A stretch of DNA of 5,953 bases from Desulfocapsa sp. (GCA_030635405.1 DAOVZA010000153.1:1-5953); one strand, 5' to 3'; counted from the first letter of the stretch, positions 1 to 5,953 are shown. Notes: generated by a model not told the origin, from the letters alone. Numbers and translations: made by a program.

Positions 1-734
1 CCAATTTCATCAAGAAAAATTGTTCCGCCTGAGGCTTCTTCAAAACGTCCCTTTCTGCCATCACTCCTGGCACCTGTGAAAGCACCTTTTGCATAGCCAA
101 AGAGTTCACTTTCCACGAGTTCACTGGCAATGGAACCACAATTTACAGAGATAAAAGGCCCCCGACTGTTTGAACTATTGTGGTGAATTTTTCTGGCGAC
201 TACTCCTTTTCCTGATCCGGTTTCTCCACCTATCAGAACAGGAGTGTCAATGTTTAGAGCAATTTTAGTGATAAGTGAAAAAATATCCTGCATTGCTTTA
301 CTCGATTCTGAAAACATCGATTTTGTATGTGTCTTTTCTGCCATTTGCTGGAGTAGCAGGCGTTCTTTCAGGGCGTGATTTTCCAGACCATTTTTTATGG
401 TTAAGCGCAACTCCTGGCCATCAATGGGTTTGACAAGATAATCAAAGGCTCCGAGTTTGGTGGCCTCAACCACCAATTTTATATCTCGAAAGGCTGTAAC
501 CATAATGACCACAGTTTCAGGAGAGCTTTCTTTAATCTTTTTTAAAACCTGAATGCCATCCATGTCAGGCAGGTTAATATCAAGTAAAACAAGATCAGGT
601 TCCTGTTTTTGCAATTGCTCAAGCCCTGATGTCGCATCTGCTGCTGTTATCACATTGTATTTATCTGACAAGGTCATGGAAAAAGCTTTTCTGATGCTCT
701 TTTCATCATCAATAATCAGGATGCATTCACTCAT
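1..734 (-). CDS. NtrC-family sigma-54-dependent response regulator, 3' part missing
   Basis: This is the 5' part of a response regulator: 244 codons are present and the frame runs off the left edge of the window. The start ATG (734-732) is preceded by AGGA at a good distance and overlaps the kinase stop as TAATG. Residues 1-~120 form a receiver domain with acidic pair D9/D10, phospho-acceptor D52 ([11 protein letters not shown]), T80 and K102 of the KP motif. After a short linker, residues ~140-244 begin an AAA+ sigma-54 interaction domain. It has Walker A GETGSGKG (170-177), the sigma-54-contacting GAFTGA loop (217-222, within [13 protein letters not shown]) and the Walker B start [10 protein letters not shown] (from 236). 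The intact GAFTGA shows that it should activate sigma-54 RNA polymerase when phosphorylated, presumably by the adjacent kinase. The rest of the ATPase and the expected C-terminal helix-turn-helix lie outside. The subfamily (DctD-, AtoC-, ZraR-like) cannot be told. Confidence 0.96.
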   Translation of the reverse strand, partial: MSECILIIDDEKSIRKAFSMTLSDKYNVITAADATSGLEQLQKQEPDLVLLDINLPDMDGIQVLKKIKESSPETVVIMVTAFRDIKLVVEATKLGAFDYLVKPIDGQELRLTIKNGLENHALKERLLLQQMAEKTHTKSMFSESSKAMQDIFSLITKIALNIDTPVLIGGETGSGKGVVARKIHHNSSNSRGPFISVNCGSIASELVESELFGYAKGAFTGARSDGRKGRFEEASGGTIFLDEI

Positions 735-1549
735 TATAATTCCTTTTCTTCGGTGAGAAGGTTCTCTTTAACGGGGAGTTCCAGTGTGAATGTGGTTCCT
801 TGCTTTCCGGATGTGCTGCATGTGAGAATACCGCCATGACGATGCACTATCTGATGGGAAATCGTCAAACCAAGCCCTGGTTGTCCGGGTTTTGTGGAAA
901 AGAAGGGAGTGAAAATTGATTGCAGAGCATCATGTGGAATGCCTTCTCCAACATCTTCAATACTCATAAAGACCATTTTTTGTTGGGTGCCACTATATAA
1001 ACTCTTTGTAGTTATGTTTATGGCACCACCTCCAGGCATAGATTCAATCGCATTTAAGATAAGATTTTTAAAAACCTGCTGTAGCTCAAGACTATCTCCA
1101 GCTACATGGGGAATATTATCTTCTAAGGAAAGAACACAATGTATCGCTTTCTGTTGTAATTTTGACTTCGAAATTTCGAGAGCATCTTCTAACAGTTCAT
1201 TGATGTCTGTGGGGAGTTTTTGAGAGGAGTCACCCTTGGAGAAGTCAAAAATACGAGTAATAATAGTTGTGATTTTATTGACATTCTCCTTTACGTCGCT
1301 AAGTATTTCAAGTTCCTGATCTGTTCGGCTGTAACGTCCCGGGTCGGCGAGTATATCTACAAACAGCATTATACTGGCCAGGGGGTTACGAATTTCATGG
1401 GAAACTCCTCTGGCTAAACGGCTCAATGACTCCATACGATCTGTAAAAAGCTGCTGTTCATTTTTCGTTTTTTCTGCGCTGAGTTGTTTCTGAAGTTCAG
1501 AAAGTTGTTGCTGGCAGGATGCTAGTTTGGCCTCAATATCTTTTTCCAT
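734..1549 (-). CDS. Cytoplasmic sensor histidine kinase (NtrB-like catalytic core, no sensor domain)
   Basis: This 271-residue histidine kinase is expected to phosphorylate the response regulator encoded directly after it, with which it shares one base (TAATG). Residues ~4-35 are polar and Q/E/K/L-rich and look like a coiled coil. The HisKA dimerisation segment follows, with phospho-acceptor H51 in [11 protein letters not shown]. The HATPase domain shows the N box (N162 and N166 in [15 protein letters not shown]), G1 box (EDVGEGI, 198-204), F box (FTPFFSTK, 213-220) and G2 box ([10 protein letters not shown], 222-231). I see no transmembrane helix, PAS, GAF or periplasmic domain, so the input is either protein-borne or detected by the coiled coil. 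The ATG at 1549 is the first start codon after an in-frame stop; the upstream open stretch has no ATG, GTG or TTG. The Shine-Dalgarno is poor (GAG only 3 bases away). The pair is likely one transcription unit. The signal is unknown. Confidence 0.96.
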   Translation of the reverse strand: MEKDIEAKLASCQQQLSELQKQLSAEKTKNEQQLFTDRMESLSRLARGVSHEIRNPLASIMLFVDILADPGRYSRTDQELEILSDVKENVNKITTIITRIFDFSKGDSSQKLPTDINELLEDALEISKSKLQQKAIHCVLSLEDNIPHVAGDSLELQQVFKNLILNAIESMPGGGAINITTKSLYSGTQQKMVFMSIEDVGEGIPHDALQSIFTPFFSTKPGQPGLGLTISHQIVHRHGGILTCSTSGKQGTTFTLELPVKENLLTEEKEL

Positions 1550-1621
1550 TAACTCGTATTTTGTTGATTTGTATTGGTCTTGATGGATCTGATCGGTCTT
1601 TTTTAGTAAGAACGTTTCTTT

Positions 1622-1650
1622 ATGTTACCTGTATTATTCTTTGAAATCAA
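1622..1650 (-). promoter_or_regulatory. Candidate sigma-70-type promoter for the kinase/regulator pair
   Basis: Read on the minus strand, TTGATT (1650-1645) and TAACAT (1627-1622) are separated by exactly 17 bases. Each matches its -35 or -10 consensus at 4 of 6 positions. Transcription would begin near 1615, leaving a leader of about 65 bases before the kinase ATG. The -35 element lies inside the palindrome at 1638-1653, so a protein bound there would block or modulate it. In DNA this A+T-rich, such a match can be chance. Confidence 0.3.
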
Positions 1651-1653
1651 AGA
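1638..1653. repeat. Perfect palindrome, candidate operator (copy 1)
   Basis: TCTTTGA-AA-TCAAAGA has perfect 7-bp arms around a 2-bp centre, 85-100 bp upstream of the kinase start. Its inner 13 bases (TTTGAAATCAAAG, 1640-1652) recur exactly at 4196-4208 upstream of dctP. The symmetry and the non-coding location suggest a dimeric regulator site. The arms are too short and too tightly spaced for a useful RNA hairpin. The binding protein is not known. Confidence 0.5.
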
Positions 1654-1772
1654 GGAATGTTAAATGTTTCTAAAAGGCGACAAACAAAGACTGAGCTGTC
1701 ATTCTTTTTTTAATTGACCCAAAACCACAAAATTACTGGATCTTTAATTTCGTTTACGATAGCATTTGATTG

Positions 1773-1789
1773 GGTGACTATATTTCACC
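1773..1789. repeat. Inverted repeat GGTGA-N7-TCACC upstream of chemoreceptor
   Basis: Perfect 5-bp arms (GGTGA 1773-1777, TCACC 1785-1789) flank the 7-base centre CTATATT. The centre lies about 64 bp before the chemoreceptor ATG, in the expected promoter zone. The spacing is typical of a helix-turn-helix dimer site, but arms of 5 bp also arise by chance. Confidence 0.3.
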
Positions 1790-1834
1790 TGAATATACAT
1801 GATCTGTAGAACAAATTACTCTGAACATTTTGAT

Positions 1835-1838
1835 AGGA
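1835..1838 (+). promoter_or_regulatory. Ribosome binding site that sets the chemoreceptor start
   Basis: AGGA lies 6 bases before the ATG at 1845. A TTG at 1830 in the same frame would lengthen the protein by five residues, but the AGGA falls inside that extension and cannot serve it. The ATG at 1845 is therefore preferred. Confidence 0.75.
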
Positions 1839-1844
1839 AAAAAC

Positions 1845-3890
1845 ATGAATATGCTTAGGCAGATGTCTCTAAAATTTAAAATATTGTTAATTGTTGTCCT
1901 GCCACTTGGGGCATATATTTATACAGCTGGGACTGGTCTGTTTACTGGTTATAAAGAGTTGAACTCTTACAATGCAATACATGAACTGTCATTGCTCTCC
2001 AGCAATATCAGTAATGTGGTACACGAACTTCAGAAAGAGAGGGGAGCATCTGCTGGTTTTCTTGGCAGTAAAGGGAAAAAATTTGGAGAGAAACTTTCTG
2101 CACAGAGAAGAGACACTGATACAAAAAAGAATATCCTGAAAGACTCCTTGGTGGATTTTGATTTTAAGAATTTTGATTCCGAACTTGAAAGTAAAATGAA
2201 CAAAGCGCTGGCACATTTCACTATTCTTGGGGCGGAACGTCAGGGGATCTCAAGTCAGAAGCGTACTGTTAAAGATGCAGTTACCTATTATACCGGTGCA
2301 AATACAGACTTGTTGAATGTTATTGGTTATATGACTCATTTGTCGACTAACGCTGAGCTGGCATCACAGATTGGTGCCTACTATAATTTTCTGCAAAGTA
2401 AGGAGCGAGCCGGTAAGGAAAGAGCAGTACTGAGTGGCGTTTTTAGCAAGGGGAATTTTTCTGCTGGTATGTACAGCCTTTTTATACAGTTGGTTACAGA
2501 ACAGAATACCTACCTTTCTGTTTTTGAAGCATTGGCAACAAATGAGGAGAAAGGTTTTCTGCAAAGGACAGTGAGTGGCTCGGCCGTTGATGAGGTGGAA
2601 AAAATGCGCCAGACTGCAAGAAACGTGAACCTTGATCCCACAAAAACTCTGGGTATTGATTCCATCTACTGGTTTGAGACAATTACCAAAAAGATTAATT
2701 TACTGAAACAGGTTGAAGATTACTTATCCGCAGGTATCGAAAAGAAAACAGAGGCGCTTGCCAGTTCTCAAAAAACTGCAATAACTATAGCGCTCATTGG
2801 TTTTGTCATTGTTTTTGTCATATCTGCTTTGTTAGTCTATTTTGTAACATCTATGATCCTCAAAGGTATTCAGCAAGCGACCACAGTTGCCATGGAGCTA
2901 GCCGAAGGCGAAGGTGATCTTAGCACAAGAATGAATCTGCAAAGTCGTGATGAAATAGGTGTGCTTGGAAATGCCATTGATAAAATGCTGGATAACTTAT
3001 CTTCTATGATTGGACAGATTCAAGGCATTTCAGGGTCATTGGATACTGCTAACCAGAAATTGGCAGGGCTTTCCTCAGAGATGAGTGAAGAAACAGGTAA
3101 TGTTGCTGGGAAAGCCAGTACAGTTGCAGCTGCAGCAGAGGAAATGAGTGTTAACATGGACACTGTGTCCATTGCAGTTGAAGATGCAGCTCAGAATGTT
3201 GCAAGTGTGGCTGCTGCAACCGAAGAAATTGCTATTATCAGTGATGAGATATCCACAAGTACTGAAAAAGCTCGTGAAATAACAACAAAGGCTGTTGAGC
3301 AGGCCGCTAATTCATCTGTGCGAGTACATGAATTGGGAAGTGCTGCCGATGATATTGGTAAAGTAACGGAAACTATTACCGAGATTTCTGCACAGACTAA
3401 CCTGCTTGCCTTAAATGCAACCATTGAAGCTGCTCGTGCAGGCGAAGCTGGTAAGGGGTTTGCTGTTGTTGCAAATGAAATTAAAGATCTTGCGAAACAG
3501 ACAGCAGATGCAACACTTGAGATAAAAAGTAAGATTGAAGGTATTCAAACGACCACCAAGGGAACAGTGCTTGAAATTGAGGAAATTTCAAAGGTCATTG
3601 GCGAGATCAATGAGATTGTAGCTGGTATCAGTGGTTCTGTTGATACTCAGACATCAACAGCCACAGAGATTGCTGGTAACATTAATCAGGCTTCTCAAGG
3701 TATACAGGAAGTTACCGAGAATGTTAGTCAGGCTTCCACCGTTTCTCAGGAAGTTGCACGAGATATCGCTGATGTTGATCAGTCAGCTAACCAGATGCTT
3801 GGCAGCACCGATAATGTGAATACAACTGCTGGAGAACTCAACTCATTTGCTGGACAGTTGCAGGGGCTGGTCGGAAAATTTAAAGTATAG
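1845..3890 (+). CDS. Methyl-accepting chemotaxis protein with periplasmic NIT sensor domain
   Basis: This 681-residue transmembrane chemoreceptor would signal through CheW/CheA to the flagellar motor. TM1 lies at about residues 13-33 and TM2 at about 313-336, enclosing some 280 periplasmic residues. These resemble the NIT domain, the all-helical nitrate/nitrite-sensor family known from NasR. The hallmarks are LQKERGASAGFLGSKG (62-77) with the following QRRDTD (87-92), and the second-half motif KERAGKERAVLSGVF (186-200). A HAMP domain follows (about 337-388, with DEIG at 369-372). The long MCP coiled coil has its conserved hairpin tip (ISAQTNLLALNATIEAARAG at 514-533, then EAGKGFAVVANEI). E-rich stretches such as AAAAEEM and AATEEI are plausible methylation sites. 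The C-terminus (VGKFKV) lacks an NWETF-type CheR tether. The ligand is inferred at family level only: NIT domains need not bind nitrate. It is transcribed away from the kinase and towards the TRAP genes, with its own stem-loop behind it. Confidence 0.95.
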   Translation: MNMLRQMSLKFKILLIVVLPLGAYIYTAGTGLFTGYKELNSYNAIHELSLLSSNISNVVHELQKERGASAGFLGSKGKKFGEKLSAQRRDTDTKKNILKDSLVDFDFKNFDSELESKMNKALAHFTILGAERQGISSQKRTVKDAVTYYTGANTDLLNVIGYMTHLSTNAELASQIGAYYNFLQSKERAGKERAVLSGVFSKGNFSAGMYSLFIQLVTEQNTYLSVFEALATNEEKGFLQRTVSGSAVDEVEKMRQTARNVNLDPTKTLGIDSIYWFETITKKINLLKQVEDYLSAGIEKKTEALASSQKTAITIALIGFVIVFVISALLVYFVTSMILKGIQQATTVAMELAEGEGDLSTRMNLQSRDEIGVLGNAIDKMLDNLSSMIGQIQGISGSLDTANQKLAGLSSEMSEETGNVAGKASTVAAAAEEMSVNMDTVSIAVEDAAQNVASVAAATEEIAIISDEISTSTEKAREITTKAVEQAANSSVRVHELGSAADDIGKVTETITEISAQTNLLALNATIEAARAGEAGKGFAVVANEIKDLAKQTADATLEIKSKIEGIQTTTKGTVLEIEEISKVIGEINEIVAGISGSVDTQTSTATEIAGNINQASQGIQEVTENVSQASTVSQEVARDIADVDQSANQMLGSTDNVNTTAGELNSFAGQLQGLVGKFKV

Positions 3891-3922
3891 ACAGCTGAGT
3901 TTGTCGTAGCCGTAATAATTTT

Positions 3923-3948
3923 GGGATACAGATATTCATCTGTATCCC
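3923..3948 (+). terminator. Stem-loop after chemoreceptor gene, probable terminator or 3' stabiliser
   Basis: A perfect 11-bp stem (GGGATACAGAT 3923-3933 with ATCTGTATCCC 3938-3948) closes a 4-base ATTC loop, 32 bases past the chemoreceptor stop. One wobble pair and one A-T pair extend it outward. No U-tract follows on either strand, so it is not a textbook intrinsic terminator. It may instead protect the mRNA 3' end or work with Rho. Confidence 0.55.
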
Positions 3949-3990
3949 GATGAAACAACACAAAATACAGTCCTTTCTTATTTTTATTTC

Positions 3991-4015
3991 TGTTTAAATT
4001 AAAGCACCTTAAACA
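3991..4015. repeat. Inverted repeat TGTTTAA-N11-TTAAACA
   Basis: Perfect 7-bp arms (3991-3997 and 4009-4015) are separated by 11 bases, so their centres lie 18 bp apart, under two helical turns. This geometry suits a dimeric regulator such as an enhancer-binding protein, and the site lies about 260 bp before dctP. The arms are all A/T except for one G/C pair, so a chance origin is quite possible. Confidence 0.3.
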
Positions 4016-4195
4016 AAAAGAGAGAGTTTGGTAGTTGACTCAGGGATTTCTTTTCGAATGTGTATTGTGCAATTGTCTAACATATTTGTGCTTTAATTTT
4101 GTGGTGAATTTTGTTAATAAGAATCTTTTGCGGGTTCTTCTACTATTTTCTGCCTCTAAGCAGATTTTTGTAAAAATTATGGAACCTAATGTGTA

Positions 4196-4208
4196 TTTGA
4201 AATCAAAG
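4196..4208. repeat. Palindromic core shared with kinase upstream region (copy 2)
   Basis: TTTGAAATCAAAG is identical to 1640-1652. Here the palindrome has 5-bp arms (TTTGA-AA-TCAAA) and the flanks differ from copy 1. It ends 56 bases before the dctP ATG, a position from which a bound protein could control a dctP promoter. A candidate operator; the binding protein is unknown. Confidence 0.45.
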
Positions 4209-4252
4209 TGCTGGCTCTAATAGCTTGAGTATAAGATATTTAATAAATTTAC

Positions 4253-4258
4253 AGGGAG
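4253..4258 (+). promoter_or_regulatory. Ribosome binding site that sets the dctP start
   Basis: AGGGAG lies 6 bases before the ATG at 4265. The in-frame TTG at 4262 directly before that ATG is only 3 bases from it and is less likely to be used. Confidence 0.75.
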
Positions 4259-4264
4259 AATTTG

Positions 4265-5251
4265 ATGAAGAAAATTTGTAAGTTATCACTGGTTGTCGTT
4301 ATGGTGTTTTCATTAGCATCAGTAGCTTATGCTGAGAAGACATTGCGTATCAGTCTGCAGTTGCCATTGAAGCATCATCTTGGACAGAATTTACTCGACT
4401 TTCAGCAGGAAGTGGAAAAAGAGAGTAATGGCAGCTTAAAAATTGAAATATACCCATCAGCTCAGCTCTACAAAGATAAAGAAGTCCCACAGGCAGTTGC
4501 TTCAGGAGCTATTGAAATGGGTGTTGCTTCATTGACCCGTTTTGCCGGAACCATCCCAGCAGTCGATATCTTTTATGTCCCTTTCATGTTTGATAGCCCG
4601 GAAAAAGTTGTTAAGGCTACCGCTCCAGGCAGTGCTATTCGTACTTCACTTGATGAAGCTATTCTTGGAACCGGAACACGCGTTCTCTGGTGGCAGGCTT
4701 ATGGAAGTTCCATCCTTTTGACCAAAAAAGAGATGATTAAAACTCCTGCTGATATGAAAGGTAAAAAGGTTCGTGTATTTGGAAAAACTTTGGGTGATAC
4801 AGTTCTTGCCTTAGAGGGTGCTCCAACCATGATGTCTGGTTCTAAACAGTTTCTTGCCTATCAACGAGGTACCGTTGATGCTGGTATGACTGGAATCACC
4901 GCTGTGAAATCCAGAAAATTGTATGAAGTTATGGATTACATGACTCTGACCTATAATGCCGATATCGAGTTTATCGTAATTATAAACGAGAAAGTATGGC
5001 AGGGACTGAGCGATAGTGAACGTGCTATCATTAGTAAAGCTGGTCTTCGTGTTGAAAAAGAACTTCGTGATAAAATGGGTAAGATTGAAGCAGATACTCT
5101 TGCCTGGGCACAGGATAAAATCAAAGTGGTTGATTTAACAGATGCTGAACGCAATCAATGGCGTGAGGCTACAAAACCAGTTGTTAACAAGTACGTTGAG
5201 CGATCCGGCGATCTTGGAAAAACAATCGTTATGGAAGCTGCTAAGCTGTAA
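4265..5251 (+). CDS. dctP: TRAP transporter periplasmic solute-binding protein (DctP family)
   Basis: This 328-residue extracytoplasmic binding protein captures solute for a DctQM membrane complex. The N-terminus is a Sec signal peptide: a KK-containing start, a hydrophobic run LSLVVVMVFSLASV, and likely cleavage after AYA (residue 23), so the mature protein starts EKTLRI. Family features are the opening LRISLQLPLKHHLGQNLLDFQQEVE, a YPSAQLYKDKEVPQAVASGAIEMG segment, and the KKVRV strand whose R170 fits the conserved arginine that clamps a ligand carboxylate in this family. FLAYQRGTVDAG and KLYEVMDYMTLT follow. The length is normal for the family. The substrate cannot be read from sequence; a carboxylate-bearing compound is the family expectation, and C4-dicarboxylates are only one option. 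dctQ follows after 67 bases that contain a hairpin. The promoter probably lies in the 374-bp region upstream, where one palindrome copy sits. Confidence 0.95.
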   Translation: MKKICKLSLVVVMVFSLASVAYAEKTLRISLQLPLKHHLGQNLLDFQQEVEKESNGSLKIEIYPSAQLYKDKEVPQAVASGAIEMGVASLTRFAGTIPAVDIFYVPFMFDSPEKVVKATAPGSAIRTSLDEAILGTGTRVLWWQAYGSSILLTKKEMIKTPADMKGKKVRVFGKTLGDTVLALEGAPTMMSGSKQFLAYQRGTVDAGMTGITAVKSRKLYEVMDYMTLTYNADIEFIVIINEKVWQGLSDSERAIISKAGLRVEKELRDKMGKIEADTLAWAQDKIKVVDLTDAERNQWREATKPVVNKYVERSGDLGKTIVMEAAKL

Positions 5252-5271
5252 AATAAGTATTAGAAAAAATG

Positions 5272-5301
5272 GATCCACTATTTCGTATTAAATAGTGGAT
5301 C
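5272..5301 (+). promoter_or_regulatory. Intercistronic hairpin between dctP and dctQ
   Basis: A perfect 12-bp stem (GATCCACTATTT 5272-5283 with AAATAGTGGATC 5290-5301) closes a CGTATT loop. It starts 21 bases after the dctP stop and ends 6 bases before the dctQ ribosome site. No T-run follows, so full termination is unlikely. By analogy with binding-protein operons such as malE-malF, it probably stabilises the upstream dctP message or damps read-through, so that binding protein exceeds membrane subunits. Confidence 0.65.
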
Positions 5302-5307
5302 TGTCTT

Positions 5308-5312
5308 GAGGT
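5308..5312 (+). promoter_or_regulatory. Ribosome binding site for the GTG start of dctQ
   Basis: GAGGT lies 6 bases before GTG at 5319. This supports the unusual start codon and the resulting N-terminus (MIRTIDKI), which has the expected length before the first membrane helix. Confidence 0.7.
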
Positions 5313-5318
5313 AATTAA

Positions 5319-5822
5319 GTGATTCGGACAATCGACAAAATAACAGAAGTGGCAGCCCATGTTGCGGCGTGGATGTTTTTCTCCGTTGGTGCCATGATTA
5401 CCTACGAAGTCGTTATGCGAAAGGTCTTTAATTCGCCGACGATATGGGTCGATGAAATAACACGCTTTGTTCAAATATGGGCTGTATATATTGCAAGTGC
5501 CCATATATTGAAAAAGAGAGGTTTAATAACGGTTGAACTGTTCACTTCTTCTTTAAGTAAGGGAAAGTTTAAGGTACTTGAATCTCTGTCGCTCATTGTT
5601 ATTGCATTCTTCTCCTTTGTCGCAGTCTATTACGGCATTGGAATAGTTGCTGAGTCCATTGAGCTTGGGAGAAAAACATCAACCATGCTTGGTGTTCCTA
5701 AATGGATGACTGAAAGTGCTGTCCCCATAGGGTTTTCTTTATTGTTTGTCCAGGCCCTGGTTGAGCTTGTGAAAATTATACGTGGGGAAGATATTACTGC
5801 CGTGGAAGGCCATCAGGTCTGA
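5319..5822 (+). CDS. dctQ: TRAP transporter small membrane subunit (DctQ family)
   Basis: This 167-residue inner-membrane protein has four predicted helices (about residues 12-32, 47-64, 88-110 and 130-152), the standard DctQ size and topology. DctQ partners the large DctM permease and is needed for uptake driven by an ion gradient together with DctP. Family hallmarks are YEVVMRKVF (29-37), WVDEITRFVQIW (43-54) with acidic D45/E46 and R49, the basic loop KKRGLITVE (65-73), and VPKWMTESAVPIGF (126-139) before the last helix. Translation starts at GTG behind a good ribosome site. It is complete, with its own TGA, and is not fused to DctM. The odd point is that no dctM follows in the next 131 bases, although this gene normally abuts or overlaps dctQ. 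Confidence 0.93.
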   Translation: MIRTIDKITEVAAHVAAWMFFSVGAMITYEVVMRKVFNSPTIWVDEITRFVQIWAVYIASAHILKKRGLITVELFTSSLSKGKFKVLESLSLIVIAFFSFVAVYYGIGIVAESIELGRKTSTMLGVPKWMTESAVPIGFSLLFVQALVELVKIIRGEDITAVEGHQV

Positions 5823-5953
5823 TTGTTTTGAGTAGTCCCTGGGCCCTCAGAATAAATTCACATCTTCGTTAGCGTCCCCAAATACAAATCATTTTGTAAA
5901 TAGATCATATACTATGACTGTTTACAAGCTCATTAAGTAAAAATAGATATATC
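5823..5953. other. Non-coding tail after dctQ, no dctM start
   Basis: All three plus-strand frames either contain stops or lack a start codon that stays open to the window edge. The one ATG with any reading (near 5914) gives only eight codons. A small inverted repeat is present (TACAAA 5883-5888, TTTGTA 5893-5898, 4-base gap). There is no convincing terminator after dctQ. On the minus strand, at most a short C-terminus entering from the right could fit; I cannot support one. Confidence 0.5.

Larger units (their letters stand above)
1550..1844. promoter_or_regulatory. Divergent intergenic control region between kinase and chemoreceptor genes
   Basis: This 295-bp A+T-rich stretch holds no gene that I can support. 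It must carry the outward promoters for the kinase/regulator pair (leftward) and the chemoreceptor (rightward). It contains a perfect palindrome (1638-1653) and a GGTGA/TCACC dyad (1773-1789), listed separately. I scanned both strands for GG-N10-GC sigma-54 elements and found none. A FliA-type chemotaxis promoter is also not convincing: CGATA at 1757-1761 resembles its -10, but no TAAA sits at the right distance. Confidence 0.6.
3891..4264. other. Long non-coding region between chemoreceptor and dctP
   Basis: These 374 bases carry no supported gene. From left to right they hold a strong stem-loop (3923-3948), an inverted repeat (3991-4015), a second copy of the palindrome core (4196-4208) and the dctP ribosome site. 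I found no GG-N10-GC sigma-54 promoter on the plus strand, and no confident sigma-70 promoter. TATAAG at 4230-4235 could be a -10 element but has no good -35. The length leaves room for a leader RNA or a small RNA, for which I see no direct evidence. Confidence 0.6.

Noticed and set aside
894..1223. 109-codon open frame opposite the kinase gene
   Set aside because: It lies wholly antisense to a well-supported kinase with conserved motifs and shows no protein family features.
1830..1844. TTG at 1830 as chemoreceptor start
   Set aside because: The AGGA ribosome site lies within this extension and is correctly spaced for the ATG at 1845.
3100..3800. Repetitive A/E/S-rich coding pattern in the chemoreceptor
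   Set aside because: It is the heptad coiled-coil pattern normal for MCP signalling domains, not a DNA repeat.
4035..4220. A 61-codon open frame in the gap before dctP
   Set aside because: It starts with TTG, has no convincing ribosome site and no recognisable domain, and its F/L/N/C-rich composition is what A+T-rich non-coding DNA gives.
4262..4264. TTG at 4262 as dctP start
   Set aside because: It is adjacent to an ATG that has ideal spacing from AGGGAG and starts a normal signal peptide.
3891..4264. Sigma-54 promoter for dctP, expected because of the NtrC-family regulator
   Set aside because: Each GG on the plus strand was checked for GC 10 bases downstream and none fitted. TGGCTC...GC at 4212-4224 has a spacing of only 8.
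5883..5898. TACAAA-TCAT-TTTGTA as a terminator for dctQ
   Set aside because: The 6-bp A/T-rich stem is too weak and has no T-run after it. It may be an operator-like dyad or chance.

Overview
The window is A+T-rich bacterial DNA. It carries a two-component system on the minus strand and, divergent from it, a chemoreceptor gene and the first two genes of a TRAP transporter on the plus strand. The combination of a sigma-54-activator response regulator, a cytoplasmic histidine kinase, a NIT-domain chemoreceptor and a DctP/DctQ uptake system fits a motile Gram-negative bacterium. My guess is a proteobacterium or Desulfobacterota (former deltaproteobacteria) of aquatic or sediment type. That placement comes from gene style only and is weak.

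Layout. Positions 1-734 (minus) hold the first 244 residues of an NtrC-family response regulator: a full receiver domain and the start of the AAA+ sigma-54-interaction domain, cut by the window edge. Positions 734-1549 (minus) hold its partner kinase, which has an N-terminal coiled coil, HisKA and HATPase but no visible sensor domain. The two genes are joined by a TAATG stop/start overlap. Positions 1550-1844 are a divergent control region with a perfect 16-bp palindrome and a second dyad. Positions 1845-3890 (plus) encode a membrane chemoreceptor with a periplasmic NIT (nitrate/nitrite-sensor type) domain, HAMP and an MCP signalling domain. Positions 3891-4264 are a 374-bp non-coding stretch with a stem-loop just after the chemoreceptor, an inverted repeat, and a second copy of the palindrome core. 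Positions 4265-5251 (plus) encode a DctP-type periplasmic binding protein. A 12-bp hairpin separates it from dctQ (5319-5822, plus), the small TRAP membrane subunit. The large permease gene dctM does not begin within the remaining 131 bp.

How it may work together (inference). The binding protein and DctQ, with a DctM encoded elsewhere or further downstream, would import an organic acid or similar solute. The kinase/regulator pair could control this uptake, and the NIT receptor could steer motility to a related signal. The strongest sequence hint of a shared regulatory link is a 13-base palindromic core (TTTGAAATCAAAG) found both upstream of the kinase and 57 bp upstream of dctP. No clearly novel system is visible. 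The individual genes belong to well-known families, and what deserves a second look is mostly regulatory structure.
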